Below, one piece after another: positions 49,237-59,302 of a stretch of DNA of 64,000 nucleotides (positions are counted from its first letter, which is position 1; the number at the start of each line of letters is the position of its first letter). Under the pieces are notes generated by a model. The model searched no databases, had not been told where the DNA came from, and was given only the letters and a program-made list of their open reading frames with translations. Position numbers and translations under genes: made by a program. This stretch comes from Streptomyces sp. MMG1121 (GTDB lineage Bacteria > Actinomycetota > Actinomycetes > Streptomycetales > Streptomycetaceae): the NCBI RefSeq assembly GCF_001280015.1, contig NZ_LGDV01000201.1, forward strand, positions 248,001-312,000. The letters run 5' to 3'.

Positions 49237-49347
49237 GAGGAACGCCGCCCCCGCGGCGTGCGCCGCCGGCCGACCTGCCGATCCACCCACGCGCAACCCG
49301 TGCCCCCTGTGTGACCGCACGCGGCACCGCGCACGGAAGGACAGTTT

Positions 49348-50271
49348 CTAGCGCAGCTCGGCCCGGAACGCCACCGGTGTCCGGCCGGTGTGCAGCTGGA
49401 AGAACTTGGAGAAGTTCGCCGCGTCGGGGAAGCCGACGGCCACGCCGACCCGGCCGATCGTCAGATCCGTGTGGGCGAGGAGGCGTTTGGCCTCCAGGAT
49501 CACGCGTTTGTCGATGAAGCCCTTCGGGGTCTCGCCGGTCGCCGCCCGGACGGCGCGGACCAGGGTGCGGCGGGAGTAGCCGAGGGCGTCGGCGTAGGCG
49601 CTGACGCTGTGGTTGGTGGCGAAGCCCTGCTCGACGGCGTCGCGGAAGCGGGTGAAGGTGCTGTCCGTGCGCTGCCGGGAGGCCTCGGCGGAACTGGCCG
49701 CGAGGTGGGCGAGGCGCAGCAGGAACGCGGTGAGGGCGTGCCTGAGGACGGCCGTGTGCAGGCTGAGCGGGAGCGTTGCGGTGTCCTCGTACTCGCGCTG
49801 CAGTTGGTCCAGGGCACTGTGGAGGGCGGCGAGCTGGGCCGGGTCGGGGTGGAGCAGGGGCGGGAGGTCGTAGCGGTACAGGCCGGTCGCCTCGACGGTG
49901 GCCCGCGGCAGGAAGCCGGGCTGCATGGTCAGGACCGTTCCGTGGTACCCGGACTCCCGGGAGAAGCGGTGGACCTGTCCGGGGCGGATCCACAGCAGGT
50001 CGCCGGCCGCGGCCTCGTACTCGGCGAAGTCGATCATGTGTCGTACGGGGCCGTCGGTGAAGAGCATCACGACGTGGAAGTCGATGCGGTGGACGCGCTC
50101 CAGGGGGGCGTCGGCGTGCCAGGTGCGGTCGGTCCCCATGGGGCCGATCTGCATGCCGACGCGGCCGACGGCCAGCTCGGTCGGGAAGGGGAAGGTACGG
50201 ATGGCGTCACCGCCGCCGGTCCCCTCGCCGTCCGCGCCGCCTCTACCGGCTTGCACCGTTGTGTCAACCAT
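49348..50271 (-). CDS. AraC-family transcriptional regulator
   Basis: About 307 aa from the ATG at 50271. The N-terminal cupin-like sensor domain (HRIDFHVVMLFTDGPVRHMIDF, GDLLWIRPGQVHRF) is followed by the C-terminal double HTH (about 210-305; YADALGYSRRTLVRAVRAATGETPKGFIDKRVILEAKRLLAHTDLTIGRVGVAVGFPDAANFSKFFQLHTGRTPVAFR). The frame extends upstream to 50397, but that part would read through an A/T-rich palindromic region, so it is treated as intergenic. It is divergent from transketolase, which makes it a candidate regulator of the pentose-phosphate operon or of a sugar gene elsewhere. The effector is unknown. Confidence 0.88.
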   Translation of the reverse strand: MVDTTVQAGRGGADGEGTGGGDAIRTFPFPTELAVGRVGMQIGPMGTDRTWHADAPLERVHRIDFHVVMLFTDGPVRHMIDFAEYEAAAGDLLWIRPGQVHRFSRESGYHGTVLTMQPGFLPRATVEATGLYRYDLPPLLHPDPAQLAALHSALDQLQREYEDTATLPLSLHTAVLRHALTAFLLRLAHLAASSAEASRQRTDSTFTRFRDAVEQGFATNHSVSAYADALGYSRRTLVRAVRAATGETPKGFIDKRVILEAKRLLAHTDLTIGRVGVAVGFPDAANFSKFFQLHTGRTPVAFRAELR

Positions 50272-50349
50272 GTCCTTTTCGTGCCATCCCTGTCGCGCGA
50301 TCACTGTCCCAGATTCACCACAGGCTGACACACCCCGACCTTTCCTCGA

Positions 50350-50367
50350 AAAAGTCAGACTTTTAAG
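50350..50367. promoter_or_regulatory. A/T-rich palindromes between AraC regulator and transketolase
   Basis: AAAAGT-CAG-ACTTTT (50350-50364) is an inverted repeat, and CTTTTAAG (50360-50367) overlaps it as a second palindrome, in the A/T-richest stretch of the neighbourhood, 51-68 bases before the tkt ATG. It is a candidate promoter/operator for one or both divergent genes. Confidence 0.45.
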
Positions 50368-50417
50368 TTTGAACGCGTCCGGCCAGCCATTCCGCACTGA
50401 ACGAGGACTTCTTGAAG

Positions 50418-52409
50418 ATGACCACGCAGACTTCCGACAGCTTCGAGTGGACCGACCTCGACCGGCGCGCCGTGGACACAGCCCGTCTGCTGGCGGCCGA
50501 TGCGGTGCAGAAGGTCGGCAACGGCCACCCGGGCACGGCGATGAGCCTGGCGCCTGCCGCGTACACGATCTTTCAGAAGGTGATGCGTCATGACCCCGCC
50601 GACCCCGAGTGGACCGGCCGGGATCGTTTCGTCCTCTCCCCCGGGCACACCTCGCTGACCCTGTACACGCAGCTCTTCCTCGCCGGGTACGAGCTGGAGC
50701 TGGACGACCTGAAGGCGTTCCGCACCCAGGGTTCGAAGACCCCCGGCCACCCCGAGTACGGGCACACCGCCGGCGTCGAGACCACCACCGGTCCGCTGGG
50801 CCAGGGCGTCGCCAACGCCGTCGGCATGGCGATGGCCGCCCGCTACGAGCGCGGTCTGTTCGACCCGGAGGCCGCCGAGGGCTCCTCCCCCTTCGACCAC
50901 ACCATCTGGGCGATCGTCTCCGACGGCGACCTGGAGGAAGGCGTCTCCGCCGAGGCCTCCTCGCTGGCCGGCCACCAGAAGCTCGGCAACCTGGTCTTCC
51001 TCTATGACGACAACCACATCTCCATCGAGGGCGACACGGCCACCGCCTTCTCGGAGGACGTCCTCGGCCGGTACGCGGCCTACGGCTGGCACACCCAGCG
51101 CATCGAGCCCACCGCCGACGGCGACGTCGACGTCCCCGCCCTGTACGCGGCGCTGACGGCGGCCCGGGCCGAGACCGAACGGCCGTCGATCATCGCGATG
51201 CGCACGATCATCGCCTGGCCCGCCCCGAACGCGCGGAACACCGAGGCCTCCCACGGCTCCGCGCTCGGCGAGGACGAGATCGCGGCCACCAAGCGCCTGC
51301 TCGGCTTCGACCCCGAGCAGACCTTCGAGGTCGCCGACGAGGTCCTCAAGCACACCCGCCGGGCCCTGGACCGGGGCGCGGAGGCACACGCGGCCTGGGA
51401 CAAGCGGATCGCCGAGTGGCGCTCCGGCCGGCCGGAGCGGGCCGCCCTGTTCGAGCGGGTCGGCAAGGGCGAGCTGCCCGAGGGCTGGCAGGACGCGCTG
51501 CCGGTGTTCGAGGAGGGCAAGGCCGTCGCCACCCGCGCCGCCTCCGGCAAGGTGCTCCAGGCGCTCGGCCCGGTGATCCCCGAGCTGTGGGGCGGCTCCG
51601 CCGACCTCGCCGGGTCCAACAACACCACCATCGACAAGGCCAGCTCCTTCCTGCCGAAGGGCAACCCGCTGCCCGAGGCCGACCCGTACGGCCGTACCGT
51701 CCACTTCGGCATCCGCGAGTTCTCCATGGGCGCCGAGATGAACGGCATCGCCCTGCACGGCAACACCCGGATCTACGGCGGCACCTTCCTGGTGTTCTCC
51801 GACTACATGCGCAACGCCGTCCGCATGGCGGCGCTGATGCAGCTGCCGGTGACGTACGTGTGGACGCACGACTCCATCGGGCTCGGCGAGGACGGCCCGA
51901 CCCACCAGCCGGTCGAGCACCTGGCCTCGCTGCGGGCGATCCCGGGCCTGAACGTCGTCCGCCCGGCCGACGCCAACGAGACCGCGATCGCCTGGAACGA
52001 GGACGCGGCCAAGGGCGGCTATGTGCTGCGCGAGTCCTCGACCGAGGTCCCGGAGGTGATCGTCATCGCGACGGGTTCCGAGGTGCAGCTGGCCGTGGCC
52101 GCGCGGGAGCGGCTGGAGGCGGAGGGGATCGGCACGCGCGTGGTGTCGATGCCGTCCGTGGAGTGGTTCGAGGAGCAGCCGCGCGAGTACCGCGAGCGGG
52201 TGCTGCCGCCGGCCGTGAAGGCCCGGGTCGCCGTGGAGGCGGGCATCGGGCTGACCTGGTACCGCTACGTCGGGGACGCCGGCCGCATCGTTTCCCTGGA
52301 GCACTTCGGCGCCTCCGCCGACGCCACGACCCTGTTCGCCGAGTTCGGCTTCACCCCCGAGAACGTCGCCGCCGCGGCCCGCGAGTCCCTCGCCGCCGCG
52401 CGCGCCTGA
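50418..52409 (+). CDS. tkt: transketolase with an apparent internal deletion
   Basis: A 663-aa thiamine-diphosphate enzyme of the non-oxidative pentose phosphate pathway. The TPP and metal motifs are intact ([54 protein letters not shown] with catalytic Glu, [20 protein letters not shown]). After [10 protein letters not shown] (Trp526) it jumps to [11 protein letters not shown]. Family members have about 30 more residues here, including the (S/T)RQ motif whose Arg contacts substrate phosphate (Arg520 in E. coli TktA). The frame is kept. The ATG at 50418 is ten bases after GAGGA; a TTG at 50412 is less likely. First gene of tkt-tal-zwf-opcA-pgi-gnd. Confidence 0.93.
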   Translation: MTTQTSDSFEWTDLDRRAVDTARLLAADAVQKVGNGHPGTAMSLAPAAYTIFQKVMRHDPADPEWTGRDRFVLSPGHTSLTLYTQLFLAGYELELDDLKAFRTQGSKTPGHPEYGHTAGVETTTGPLGQGVANAVGMAMAARYERGLFDPEAAEGSSPFDHTIWAIVSDGDLEEGVSAEASSLAGHQKLGNLVFLYDDNHISIEGDTATAFSEDVLGRYAAYGWHTQRIEPTADGDVDVPALYAALTAARAETERPSIIAMRTIIAWPAPNARNTEASHGSALGEDEIAATKRLLGFDPEQTFEVADEVLKHTRRALDRGAEAHAAWDKRIAEWRSGRPERAALFERVGKGELPEGWQDALPVFEEGKAVATRAASGKVLQALGPVIPELWGGSADLAGSNNTTIDKASSFLPKGNPLPEADPYGRTVHFGIREFSMGAEMNGIALHGNTRIYGGTFLVFSDYMRNAVRMAALMQLPVTYVWTHDSIGLGEDGPTHQPVEHLASLRAIPGLNVVRPADANETAIAWNEDAAKGGYVLRESSTEVPEVIVIATGSEVQLAVAARERLEAEGIGTRVVSMPSVEWFEEQPREYRERVLPPAVKARVAVEAGIGLTWYRYVGDAGRIVSLEHFGASADATTLFAEFGFTPENVAAAARESLAAARA

Positions 52410-52475
52410 CCTGAACGCGACAACAATCCGCGACCTGCGTCCGCGACAAGACAACGCGGCGAGAAATCAAGAAAG

Positions 52476-53621
52476 ATGAGTGACGTGACCGAAGCAATCG
52501 CCACCGCCGGAGCCCTCAAGCGCCTCGCCGACGAGGGAGTCTCCGTCTGGCTGGACGACCTGTCGCGGGGGCGGATCGCCTCGGGCAACCTGGCCGACCT
52601 GATCGAGAACAAGAACGTCGTCGGCGTCACCACCAACCCGTCGATCTTCCAGGCCGCCATCGGCTCCGGCGAGGGCTACGAGGAGCAGCTCACCGACCTC
52701 GCCGTACGCGGTGTGACGGTGGACGAGGCGGTGCGCATGATGACGACCGCCGACGTGCGGGCGGCCGCCGACATCCTGGATCCCGTGTACGCCGCCTCCG
52801 AGGGGCGCGACGGGCGGGTCTCCATCGAGGTCGACCCGCGTCTCGCCCACCGCACCGGGCCGACGATCGCCGAGGCCAAGCAGCTCGCCTGGCTGGTCGA
52901 CCGGCCCAACGTGATGATCAAGATCCCGGCGACGAAGGCGGGCCTGCCGGCGATCACCGAGGTCATCGGCCTCGGCATCAGCGTCAACGTGACCCTGATC
53001 TTCTCGCTGGAGCGCTACCGCGAGGTCATGGCCGCCTACCTGGCCGGCCTGGAGAAGGCCCGCGAGCGCGGCATCGACCTCTCCGCCATTCACTCGGTGG
53101 CGTCCTTCTTCGTCTCCCGTGTGGACTCCGAGATCGACAAGCGGCTGACCGCCCTGGGCACCGACGAGGCCCTCGCGCTCAAGGGCCGCGCGGCCCTCGC
53201 CAACGCCCGGCTCGCCTACGAGGCGTACGAGGAGGTCTTCGCCTCCGAGCGCTGGCTGGCCCTCGCCGGCGAGAAGGCGAACAGGCAGCGTCCGCTGTGG
53301 GCGTCCACCGGGGTGAAGGATCCCGCCTACAAGGACACCCTGTACGTGGACGAGCTGGTCGCGCCGGGCACCGTCAACACCATGCCGGAGGCCACCCTGA
53401 ACGCCGTCGCCGACCACGGCGAGATCACCGGCGACACGGTGACCGGCGGCTACGACCGGGCCCGCGCCGACCTGGCCGCCGTGGAAGGGCTCGGTATCTC
53501 CTACGACGAGATCGTCCAGCAGCTGGAGGACGAGGGCGTCGGCAAGTTCGAGGCGGCCTGGCAGGAGCTGCTGGACGCCGTAGCGAAGTCCCTGAAGAGC
53601 AAGGGAGTTGACGCCCGATGA
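52476..53621 (+). CDS. tal: transaldolase
   Basis: A 381-aa class I aldolase-fold enzyme of the longer actinobacterial transaldolase group. The Schiff-base Lys is in [17 protein letters not shown] (about residue 150); the N-terminal [12 protein letters not shown] and the C-terminal [23 protein letters not shown] blocks are typical. It transfers dihydroxyacetone units between sugar phosphates. The ATG at 52476 lies 66 bases after tkt, with only a weak GAAAG before it. The stop overlaps the zwf start (ATGA). Confidence 0.96.
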   Translation: MSDVTEAIATAGALKRLADEGVSVWLDDLSRGRIASGNLADLIENKNVVGVTTNPSIFQAAIGSGEGYEEQLTDLAVRGVTVDEAVRMMTTADVRAAADILDPVYAASEGRDGRVSIEVDPRLAHRTGPTIAEAKQLAWLVDRPNVMIKIPATKAGLPAITEVIGLGISVNVTLIFSLERYREVMAAYLAGLEKARERGIDLSAIHSVASFFVSRVDSEIDKRLTALGTDEALALKGRAALANARLAYEAYEEVFASERWLALAGEKANRQRPLWASTGVKDPAYKDTLYVDELVAPGTVNTMPEATLNAVADHGEITGDTVTGGYDRARADLAAVEGLGISYDEIVQQLEDEGVGKFEAAWQELLDAVAKSLKSKGVDAR

Positions 53622-55216
53622 CCGACAACGCACCCGCCGCCCCGGCACCCGCGAAGGCGCCGGCGGAGGTGACCGTGCCGGTGGCCCCGGCCGCCGACTG
53701 GGACAACCCGCTGCGGGACGCCCGGGACCGCCGGCTCCCCCGCATCGCCGGACCGTCCGGTCTGGTGATCTTCGGTGTGACCGGTGACCTGTCCCGCAAG
53801 AAGCTGATGCCGGCCGTGTACGACCTGGCCAACCGTGGCCTGCTGCCGCCGGGCTTCTCGCTGGTCGGCTTCGCCCGCCGGGACTGGGAGGACCAGGACT
53901 TCGCGCAGGTCGTGCACGACGCGGTGCGCGAGCACTCCCGCACCCCGTTCCGCGAGGAGGTGTGGCAGCAGCTCGCCGAGGGCATGCGGTTCATCCCGGG
54001 TGACTTCGACGACGACACCGCGTTCAAGCAGCTGAAGGACGCCGTGGACGAGCTGGACGCCTCCCGCGGCACCGGCGGCAACTTCGCCTTCTATCTCTCG
54101 GTGCCGCCGAAGTTCTTCCCCAAGGTCGTGCAGCAGCTCAAGAAGCACGGCCTGGCGAACCCGCCCGAGGGTGCCTGGCGGCGCGCGGTCATCGAGAAGC
54201 CGTTCGGCCACGACCTGGCCAGCGCCATCGAGCTGAACAAGATCGTGCACGAGGTGTTCGAGCCGGACCAGGTGTTCCGCATCGACCACTACCTCGGCAA
54301 GGAGACCGTCCAGAACATCCTGGCGCTGCGCTTCGCCAACCAGATGTACGAGCCGATCTGGAACCGGTCGTACGTCGACCACGTACAGATCACCATGGCC
54401 GAGGACATCGGCATCGGCGGCCGGGCCGGTTACTACGACGGCATCGGCGCCGCCCGTGACGTCATCCAGAACCACCTGCTCCAGCTCATGGCCCTCACCG
54501 CGATGGAGGAGCCGATCGCGTTCGACGCGGAGGCGCTGCTCACCGAGAAGCTGAAGGTGCTGAAGTCGGTGCGGCTGCCGGCGGAGCTCGGCGAGCACAC
54601 CGTGCGCGGCCAGTACGCGGCCGGCTGGCAGGGCGGCGAGAAGGTCGTCGGTTACCTCCAGGAGGACGGCATCGACCCCAAGTCGAAGACCGACACCTTC
54701 GCCGCGATCAAGCTGGGCATCGACAACCGCCGCTGGGCGGGCGTGCCGTTCTACCTGCGCACCGGCAAGCGACTGGGCCGCCGGGTCACCGAGATCGCCG
54801 TGGTCTTCAAGCGGGCCCCGCACTCGCCGTTCGACTCCACGGCGACGGAGGAGCTGGGCCAGAACGCGATCGTCATCCGCGTCCAGCCCGACGAGGGCAT
54901 GACGGTCCGGTTCGGCTCCAAGGTGCCCGGCACGTCGATGGAGATCCGGGACGTGTCGATGGACTTCGCCTACGGCGAGTCGTTCACCGAGTCGAGCCCG
55001 GAGGCGTACGAGCGGCTCATCCTGGACGTGCTGCTCGGCGACGCGAATTTGTTCCCCCGTCACCAGGAAGTGGAAGAGTCCTGGAAGATCCTCGACCCGA
55101 TCGAGGAGTACTGGGCGGCGCACGGCAGGCCGGCGCAGTACGCGTCGGGCAGCTGGGGACCGAGGGAAGCCGACGAGATGCTCGCACGAGACGGACGGAG
55201 CTGGCGCAGGCCATGA
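53618..55216 (+). CDS. zwf: glucose-6-phosphate 1-dehydrogenase
   Basis: A 532-aa enzyme oxidising glucose-6-phosphate to 6-phosphogluconolactone with NADP+. The dinucleotide motif is [25 protein letters not shown] (near residue 50), and the active-site signature [13 protein letters not shown] carries the catalytic Lys and His. The N-terminus has an extra about 45-residue Ala/Pro-rich extension, common in actinobacteria. The ATG overlaps the tal stop, and the stop overlaps the opcA ATG. Its maturation or activity generally needs OpcA, which is encoded next. Confidence 0.97.
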   Translation: MTDNAPAAPAPAKAPAEVTVPVAPAADWDNPLRDARDRRLPRIAGPSGLVIFGVTGDLSRKKLMPAVYDLANRGLLPPGFSLVGFARRDWEDQDFAQVVHDAVREHSRTPFREEVWQQLAEGMRFIPGDFDDDTAFKQLKDAVDELDASRGTGGNFAFYLSVPPKFFPKVVQQLKKHGLANPPEGAWRRAVIEKPFGHDLASAIELNKIVHEVFEPDQVFRIDHYLGKETVQNILALRFANQMYEPIWNRSYVDHVQITMAEDIGIGGRAGYYDGIGAARDVIQNHLLQLMALTAMEEPIAFDAEALLTEKLKVLKSVRLPAELGEHTVRGQYAAGWQGGEKVVGYLQEDGIDPKSKTDTFAAIKLGIDNRRWAGVPFYLRTGKRLGRRVTEIAVVFKRAPHSPFDSTATEELGQNAIVIRVQPDEGMTVRFGSKVPGTSMEIRDVSMDFAYGESFTESSPEAYERLILDVLLGDANLFPRHQEVEESWKILDPIEEYWAAHGRPAQYASGSWGPREADEMLARDGRSWRRP

Positions 55217-56139
55217 AGATCGACCTGACCGACACCACGGCAAGCAAGATCAACAAGGCGTTGGTGCAGGGCCGCCGCGCCATCGGCACACCGGCCGTGG
55301 GCATGGTCCTGACGATGGTCATCGTCACGGACGAGGAGAACGCCTACGACTCGATCAAGGCCGCCGAGGAGGCCTCGCACGAGCACCCCTCGCGGACCCT
55401 GGTCGTCATCAAGCGGCACGCCCGCACCCTGCGCGACCGCACCCACTCGCGGCTCGACGCCGAGGTCCGCGTCGGCTCCGAGGCCGGCACCGGCGAGACG
55501 GTCGTGCTGCGCACCTACGGAGAGGTGTCCGACCACGCCGACTCGGTCGTCCTGCCGCTGCTGCTGCCGGACGCGCCCGTCGTCGTGTGGTGGCCGGTGG
55601 AGGCCCCCGACACCCCGTCCAAGGACCCGCTCGGGGCGCTCGCCCAGCGCCGGATCACGGACCTGTACGCGGTCGAGCGGCCGCTGGAGGTCCTGGAGAC
55701 CCGCGCCCGCAACTACGCGCCCGGCGACACCGACCTCGCCTGGACCCGGCTGACCCTGTGGCGGTCCATGCTGGCCGCGGCCCTGGACCAGGCCCGGGTG
55801 AAGGTGACGTCGGCGGCGGTGGAGGCCGAGGCCGACAACCCCAGCGCCGAGCTGCTCTCGCGCTGGCTGGAGGCCCGCCTGGGCGTCCGGGTGGACCGGG
55901 TGGTGACCGCCGGCCCGTTCGTCACGGCCGTACGGCTGGGCACCGCGAACGGCGAGATCGTCATCGACCGGCCCGAGGGGCCGCTCGCGACACTGACCCT
56001 GCCGGGCCAGCCGCCGCGCACCCTCGCGCTGAAGGTCCGCCCCACCTCCGAACTCATCGCCGAGGAACTGCGCCGCCTCGACGCCGACGAGATGTACGCC
56101 ATCGCCCTCAAGGGCGAGGCCACCAAGGAGAACGCCTGA
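55213..56139 (+). CDS. opcA: glucose-6-phosphate dehydrogenase assembly/activator protein OpcA
   Basis: A 308-aa OpcA-family protein ([17 protein letters not shown]... with [29 protein letters not shown] as the conserved core and [16 protein letters not shown] at the end). It promotes assembly and activation of Zwf; it is not an enzyme. It overlaps zwf by four bases and is followed by pgi after one base, so the group is translated from one message. Confidence 0.95.
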   Translation: MKIDLTDTTASKINKALVQGRRAIGTPAVGMVLTMVIVTDEENAYDSIKAAEEASHEHPSRTLVVIKRHARTLRDRTHSRLDAEVRVGSEAGTGETVVLRTYGEVSDHADSVVLPLLLPDAPVVVWWPVEAPDTPSKDPLGALAQRRITDLYAVERPLEVLETRARNYAPGDTDLAWTRLTLWRSMLAAALDQARVKVTSAAVEAEADNPSAELLSRWLEARLGVRVDRVVTAGPFVTAVRLGTANGEIVIDRPEGPLATLTLPGQPPRTLALKVRPTSELIAEELRRLDADEMYAIALKGEATKENA

Positions 56140-56140
56140 C

Positions 56141-57799
56141 ATGGCACCGTCCGATTTTCCGAAGCTCACCAATCGGCCCGAGTGGGCGGCCCTCGCCGAC
56201 CACCGCGCCGAGGACCGGCCGCGGCTGCGCGAACTGTTCGCGACGGACCCCGCCCGCGCCGAGCGGTACGTCGTGCGGGTCGGCGACCTGTACATCGACT
56301 ACAGCAAGCACCTGATCACCGACGAGACCCTGGCCCTGCTCCAGGAACTCGCCACCGCCACGGACGTGTTCGGCCTGCGGGACGCCATGTTCCGCGGTGC
56401 GAAGATCAACGTCACCGAGGACCGGGCCGTGCTGCACACCGCGCTGCGCGCCGCGCGGGACGCGGTGGTCGAGGTCGACGGCGAGAACGTGGTGCCGAAG
56501 GTGCACGCCGTCCTCGACCAGATGGCCGGCTTCGCCGACCGGGTCCGCTCCGGCGAGTGGACCGGCCACACCGGCCAGCGCATCAAGAACGTCGTGAACA
56601 TCGGCATCGGCGGCTCGGACCTCGGCCCCGCCATGGCCTACGAGGCGCTGCGCCCGTACACCGCCCGGGAGTTGACGTTCCGGTTCGTGTCGAACGTGGA
56701 CGGCGCCGACCTGCACGAGGCCACCCGCGACCTGGATCCGGCGGAGACGCTGTTCATCGTCGCATCCAAGACGTTCACCACAATCGAGACGATCACCAAC
56801 GCGACGTCCGCACGGAAGTGGCTGCTCGACGGGCTGGACGGGGACACCAAGGCCGTCGCCAAGCACTTCGTGGCACTGTCGACGAACGCCGGGAAGGTCA
56901 CCGAGTTCGGCATCGACCCGGACAACATGTTCGCTTTCTGGGACTGGGTCGGCGGCCGCTACTCGTTCGACTCCGCGATCGGCCTGTCCCTGATGATCGC
57001 CGTCGGACCCGACCGGTTCCGCGAGATGCTCGACGGCTTCCGGCTGATGGACGACCACTTCCGCACCGCGCCCGCCGAGGCCAACGCCCCGCTGCTGCTG
57101 GGCCTGCTGGGCATCTGGTACGGCGACTTCTTCGACGCCCAGTCGCACGCGGTGCTGCCCTACAGCCACTACCTGTCGAAGTTCACCGCGTACCTCCAGC
57201 AGCTGGACATGGAGTCCAACGGCAAGTCGGTGCAGCGCGACGGCGAGCCGGTGGAGTGGCAGACCGGTCCGGTCGTGTGGGGCACCCCGGGCACCAACGG
57301 GCAGCACGCCTACTACCAGTTGATCCACCAGGGCACCAAGCTGATCCCGGCGGACTTCATCGGCTTCGCCCGCCCGATCGGCGAGCTGAGCGCTGAACTC
57401 AAGGCGCAGCACGACCTGTTGATGGCCAACTTCTTCGCCCAGACCCAGGCGCTCGCCTTCGGCAAGACGGAGGAGGAAGTCCGCGCGGAAGGCGTGGCCG
57501 AGGAGCAGGTGGCGCACCGCACCTTCCACGGCGACCACCCCACCACCACGATCCTGGCCGGCGAGCTGACCCCGTCCGTGCTCGGCCAGCTGATCGCGCT
57601 CTACGAGCACAAGGTGTTCGTGCAGGGCGCCGTGTGGAACATCGACTCCTTCGACCAGTGGGGCGTCGAGCTGGGCAAGGTCCTCGCCAAGCGGGTCGAG
57701 CCCGCCCTGACCGAGGGCGCGGACGTCCCCGGTCTCGACCCCTCCTCCAAGGCCCTCGTCGCCGCCTACCGCACTCTCAAGAACGCATCGGAGAACTGA
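56141..57799 (+). CDS. pgi: glucose-6-phosphate isomerase
   Basis: A 552-aa phosphoglucose isomerase of the common bacterial type. Signatures: [18 protein letters not shown] (sugar-phosphate site), [17 protein letters not shown], and [21 protein letters not shown] with the active-site His/Lys region. Near the N-terminus [20 protein letters not shown] is conserved. The ATG at 56141 directly follows the opcA stop. It links glycolysis with the oxidative branch and can recycle fructose-6-phosphate made by tkt/tal. Confidence 0.97.
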   Translation: MAPSDFPKLTNRPEWAALADHRAEDRPRLRELFATDPARAERYVVRVGDLYIDYSKHLITDETLALLQELATATDVFGLRDAMFRGAKINVTEDRAVLHTALRAARDAVVEVDGENVVPKVHAVLDQMAGFADRVRSGEWTGHTGQRIKNVVNIGIGGSDLGPAMAYEALRPYTARELTFRFVSNVDGADLHEATRDLDPAETLFIVASKTFTTIETITNATSARKWLLDGLDGDTKAVAKHFVALSTNAGKVTEFGIDPDNMFAFWDWVGGRYSFDSAIGLSLMIAVGPDRFREMLDGFRLMDDHFRTAPAEANAPLLLGLLGIWYGDFFDAQSHAVLPYSHYLSKFTAYLQQLDMESNGKSVQRDGEPVEWQTGPVVWGTPGTNGQHAYYQLIHQGTKLIPADFIGFARPIGELSAELKAQHDLLMANFFAQTQALAFGKTEEEVRAEGVAEEQVAHRTFHGDHPTTTILAGELTPSVLGQLIALYEHKVFVQGAVWNIDSFDQWGVELGKVLAKRVEPALTEGADVPGLDPSSKALVAAYRTLKNASEN

Positions 57800-57801
57800 T
57801 C

Positions 57802-58680
57802 ATGCAGCTCGGTCTCATCGGTCTCGGCAAGATGGGCGGCAACATGCGCGAGCGGATCCGCCGCGCCGGCCACACCGTCATCGGCTACGACCGCAACCCC
57901 GACGTCTCCGACGTCAAGTCCCTCGCCGAACTCGTCGAGAGTCTCGACGCGCCGCGCCATGTGTGGGTGATGGTCCCGGCCGGTACCGCCACCCAGACCG
58001 TCGTCGACGAACTCGGCGACCTGCTGGAGCCCGGCGACACGGTCATCGACGGCGGCAACTCCCGCTGGACGGACGACGAGAGGCACGCCGCCCAGCTCGG
58101 CATCAAGGGCATCGGCTTCGTCGACGCCGGCGTCTCCGGTGGTGTGTGGGGCCTGCAGAACGGCTACGCGCTCATGGTCGGTGGTGACAAGGAGCACGTC
58201 GACGCCCTGAAGCCGATCTTCGAGGCGCTCAAGCCGGACGGCCCCTACGGCTACGTCCACGCCGGCCGGGTGGGCGCCGGACACTTCTCGAAGATGGTCC
58301 ACAACGGCATCGAGTACGCGATGATGCAGGCCTACGCCGAGGGCTGGGAGCTGCTGGAGAAGGTCCACTCCGTGGAGAACGTGCGCGAGGTGTTCCGCTC
58401 CTGGCAGGAGGGCACCGTCATCCGCTCCTGGCTGCTCGACCTCGCGGTCAACGCCCTGGACGAGGACGAGCACCTGGACAAGCTGCGTGGCTACGCGGAG
58501 GACTCCGGCGAGGGCCGCTGGACGGTCGAGGCGGCCATCGACAACGCGGTGCCGTTGCCCGCGATCACCGCCTCCCTGTTCGCGCGGTTCGCCTCCCGCC
58601 AGGACGACTCCCCGCAGATGAAGATGATCGCCGCGCTGCGCAACCAGTTCGGCGGCCACGCCGTAGAGAAGAAGGACTGA
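57802..58680 (+). CDS. gnd: 6-phosphogluconate dehydrogenase (decarboxylating), short form
   Basis: A 292-aa enzyme, the short GndA-type class of about 300 aa rather than the 470-aa form. The Rossmann motif is LGLIGLGKMGGNM at the N-terminus; DGGNSRWTDD, VDAGVSGGVWGLQNGY and VGAGHFSKMVHNGIEYAMMQAYAEG (catalytic Lys and Asn) follow. It oxidises 6-phosphogluconate to ribulose-5-phosphate. The ATG at 57802 lies three bases after pgi. Members of the short class can prefer NAD+; cofactor choice cannot be settled here. Confidence 0.96.
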   Translation: MQLGLIGLGKMGGNMRERIRRAGHTVIGYDRNPDVSDVKSLAELVESLDAPRHVWVMVPAGTATQTVVDELGDLLEPGDTVIDGGNSRWTDDERHAAQLGIKGIGFVDAGVSGGVWGLQNGYALMVGGDKEHVDALKPIFEALKPDGPYGYVHAGRVGAGHFSKMVHNGIEYAMMQAYAEGWELLEKVHSVENVREVFRSWQEGTVIRSWLLDLAVNALDEDEHLDKLRGYAEDSGEGRWTVEAAIDNAVPLPAITASLFARFASRQDDSPQMKMIAALRNQFGGHAVEKKD

Positions 58681-58686
58681 ACCACC

Positions 58687-59280
58687 GTGGGGGACCTCCT
58701 GCTGGTCCGCCACGGTGAGACGGAGTGGAGCCGGTCGGGACAGCACACCAGCTGGACCGACCTGCCCCTGACCGAGCACGGCGAGGAACAGGCCAAGTCC
58801 CTCGCCCCGCTCCTCACCGGGCGGACGTACGCCCTCGCGCTGGCCAGCCCACTGGGCCGCGCGATACGCACCGCCGAACTGGCGGGCCTGACCGGGGTCG
58901 TACCCGACCCCGATCTGCACGAGTGGGACTACGGCGGCTACGAGGGCATCACCACGGTCGACATCCACCGGGCGCGTCCGGGCTGGGACCTGTGGACCGA
59001 CGGCGTACCACCCGGCCCGGAGGGGCACCCGGGCGAGTCGCCGCAGGTGATCGGCGCCCGCGCCGACCGGGTGCTGGCCCGCGTCGACGAGGCGCTCGCC
59101 GAGGACGCCGGCGACGTGGTCCTCGTCGCCCACGCCCACTTCCTGCGGGTGCTCACCGCCCGCCGGCTGGGCCTCGCGCCCGCCGAGGGCCGGCTGTTCC
59201 AGCTGGCCACCGGCACCGTCAGCCGGCTGTCCACCGAGCACGGGCGGCCCGTGATCGCCGAGTGGAACGGACGGGCGTAA
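58687..59280 (+). CDS. histidine phosphatase family protein
   Basis: A 197-aa phosphoglycerate-mutase-like phosphatase. The phospho-histidine motif is LLVRHGETEWSRSGQHT (His9 from the GTG start), with LASPLGRAIRTAEL, HEWDYGGYEG and the second His in VLVAHAHFLRVL. The GTG at 58687 is preceded by GAAGGAC. It lies six bases after gnd at the end of the pentose-phosphate operon, so a sugar phosphate (for example from overflow) is a plausible substrate. The actual substrate is unknown. It converges with the GT39-like gene 22 bases away. Confidence 0.9.
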   Translation: MGDLLLVRHGETEWSRSGQHTSWTDLPLTEHGEEQAKSLAPLLTGRTYALALASPLGRAIRTAELAGLTGVVPDPDLHEWDYGGYEGITTVDIHRARPGWDLWTDGVPPGPEGHPGESPQVIGARADRVLARVDEALAEDAGDVVLVAHAHFLRVLTARRLGLAPAEGRLFQLATGTVSRLSTEHGRPVIAEWNGRA

Positions 59281-59302
59281 CGGCCTTTCCCCGCAGCCCG
59301 GT

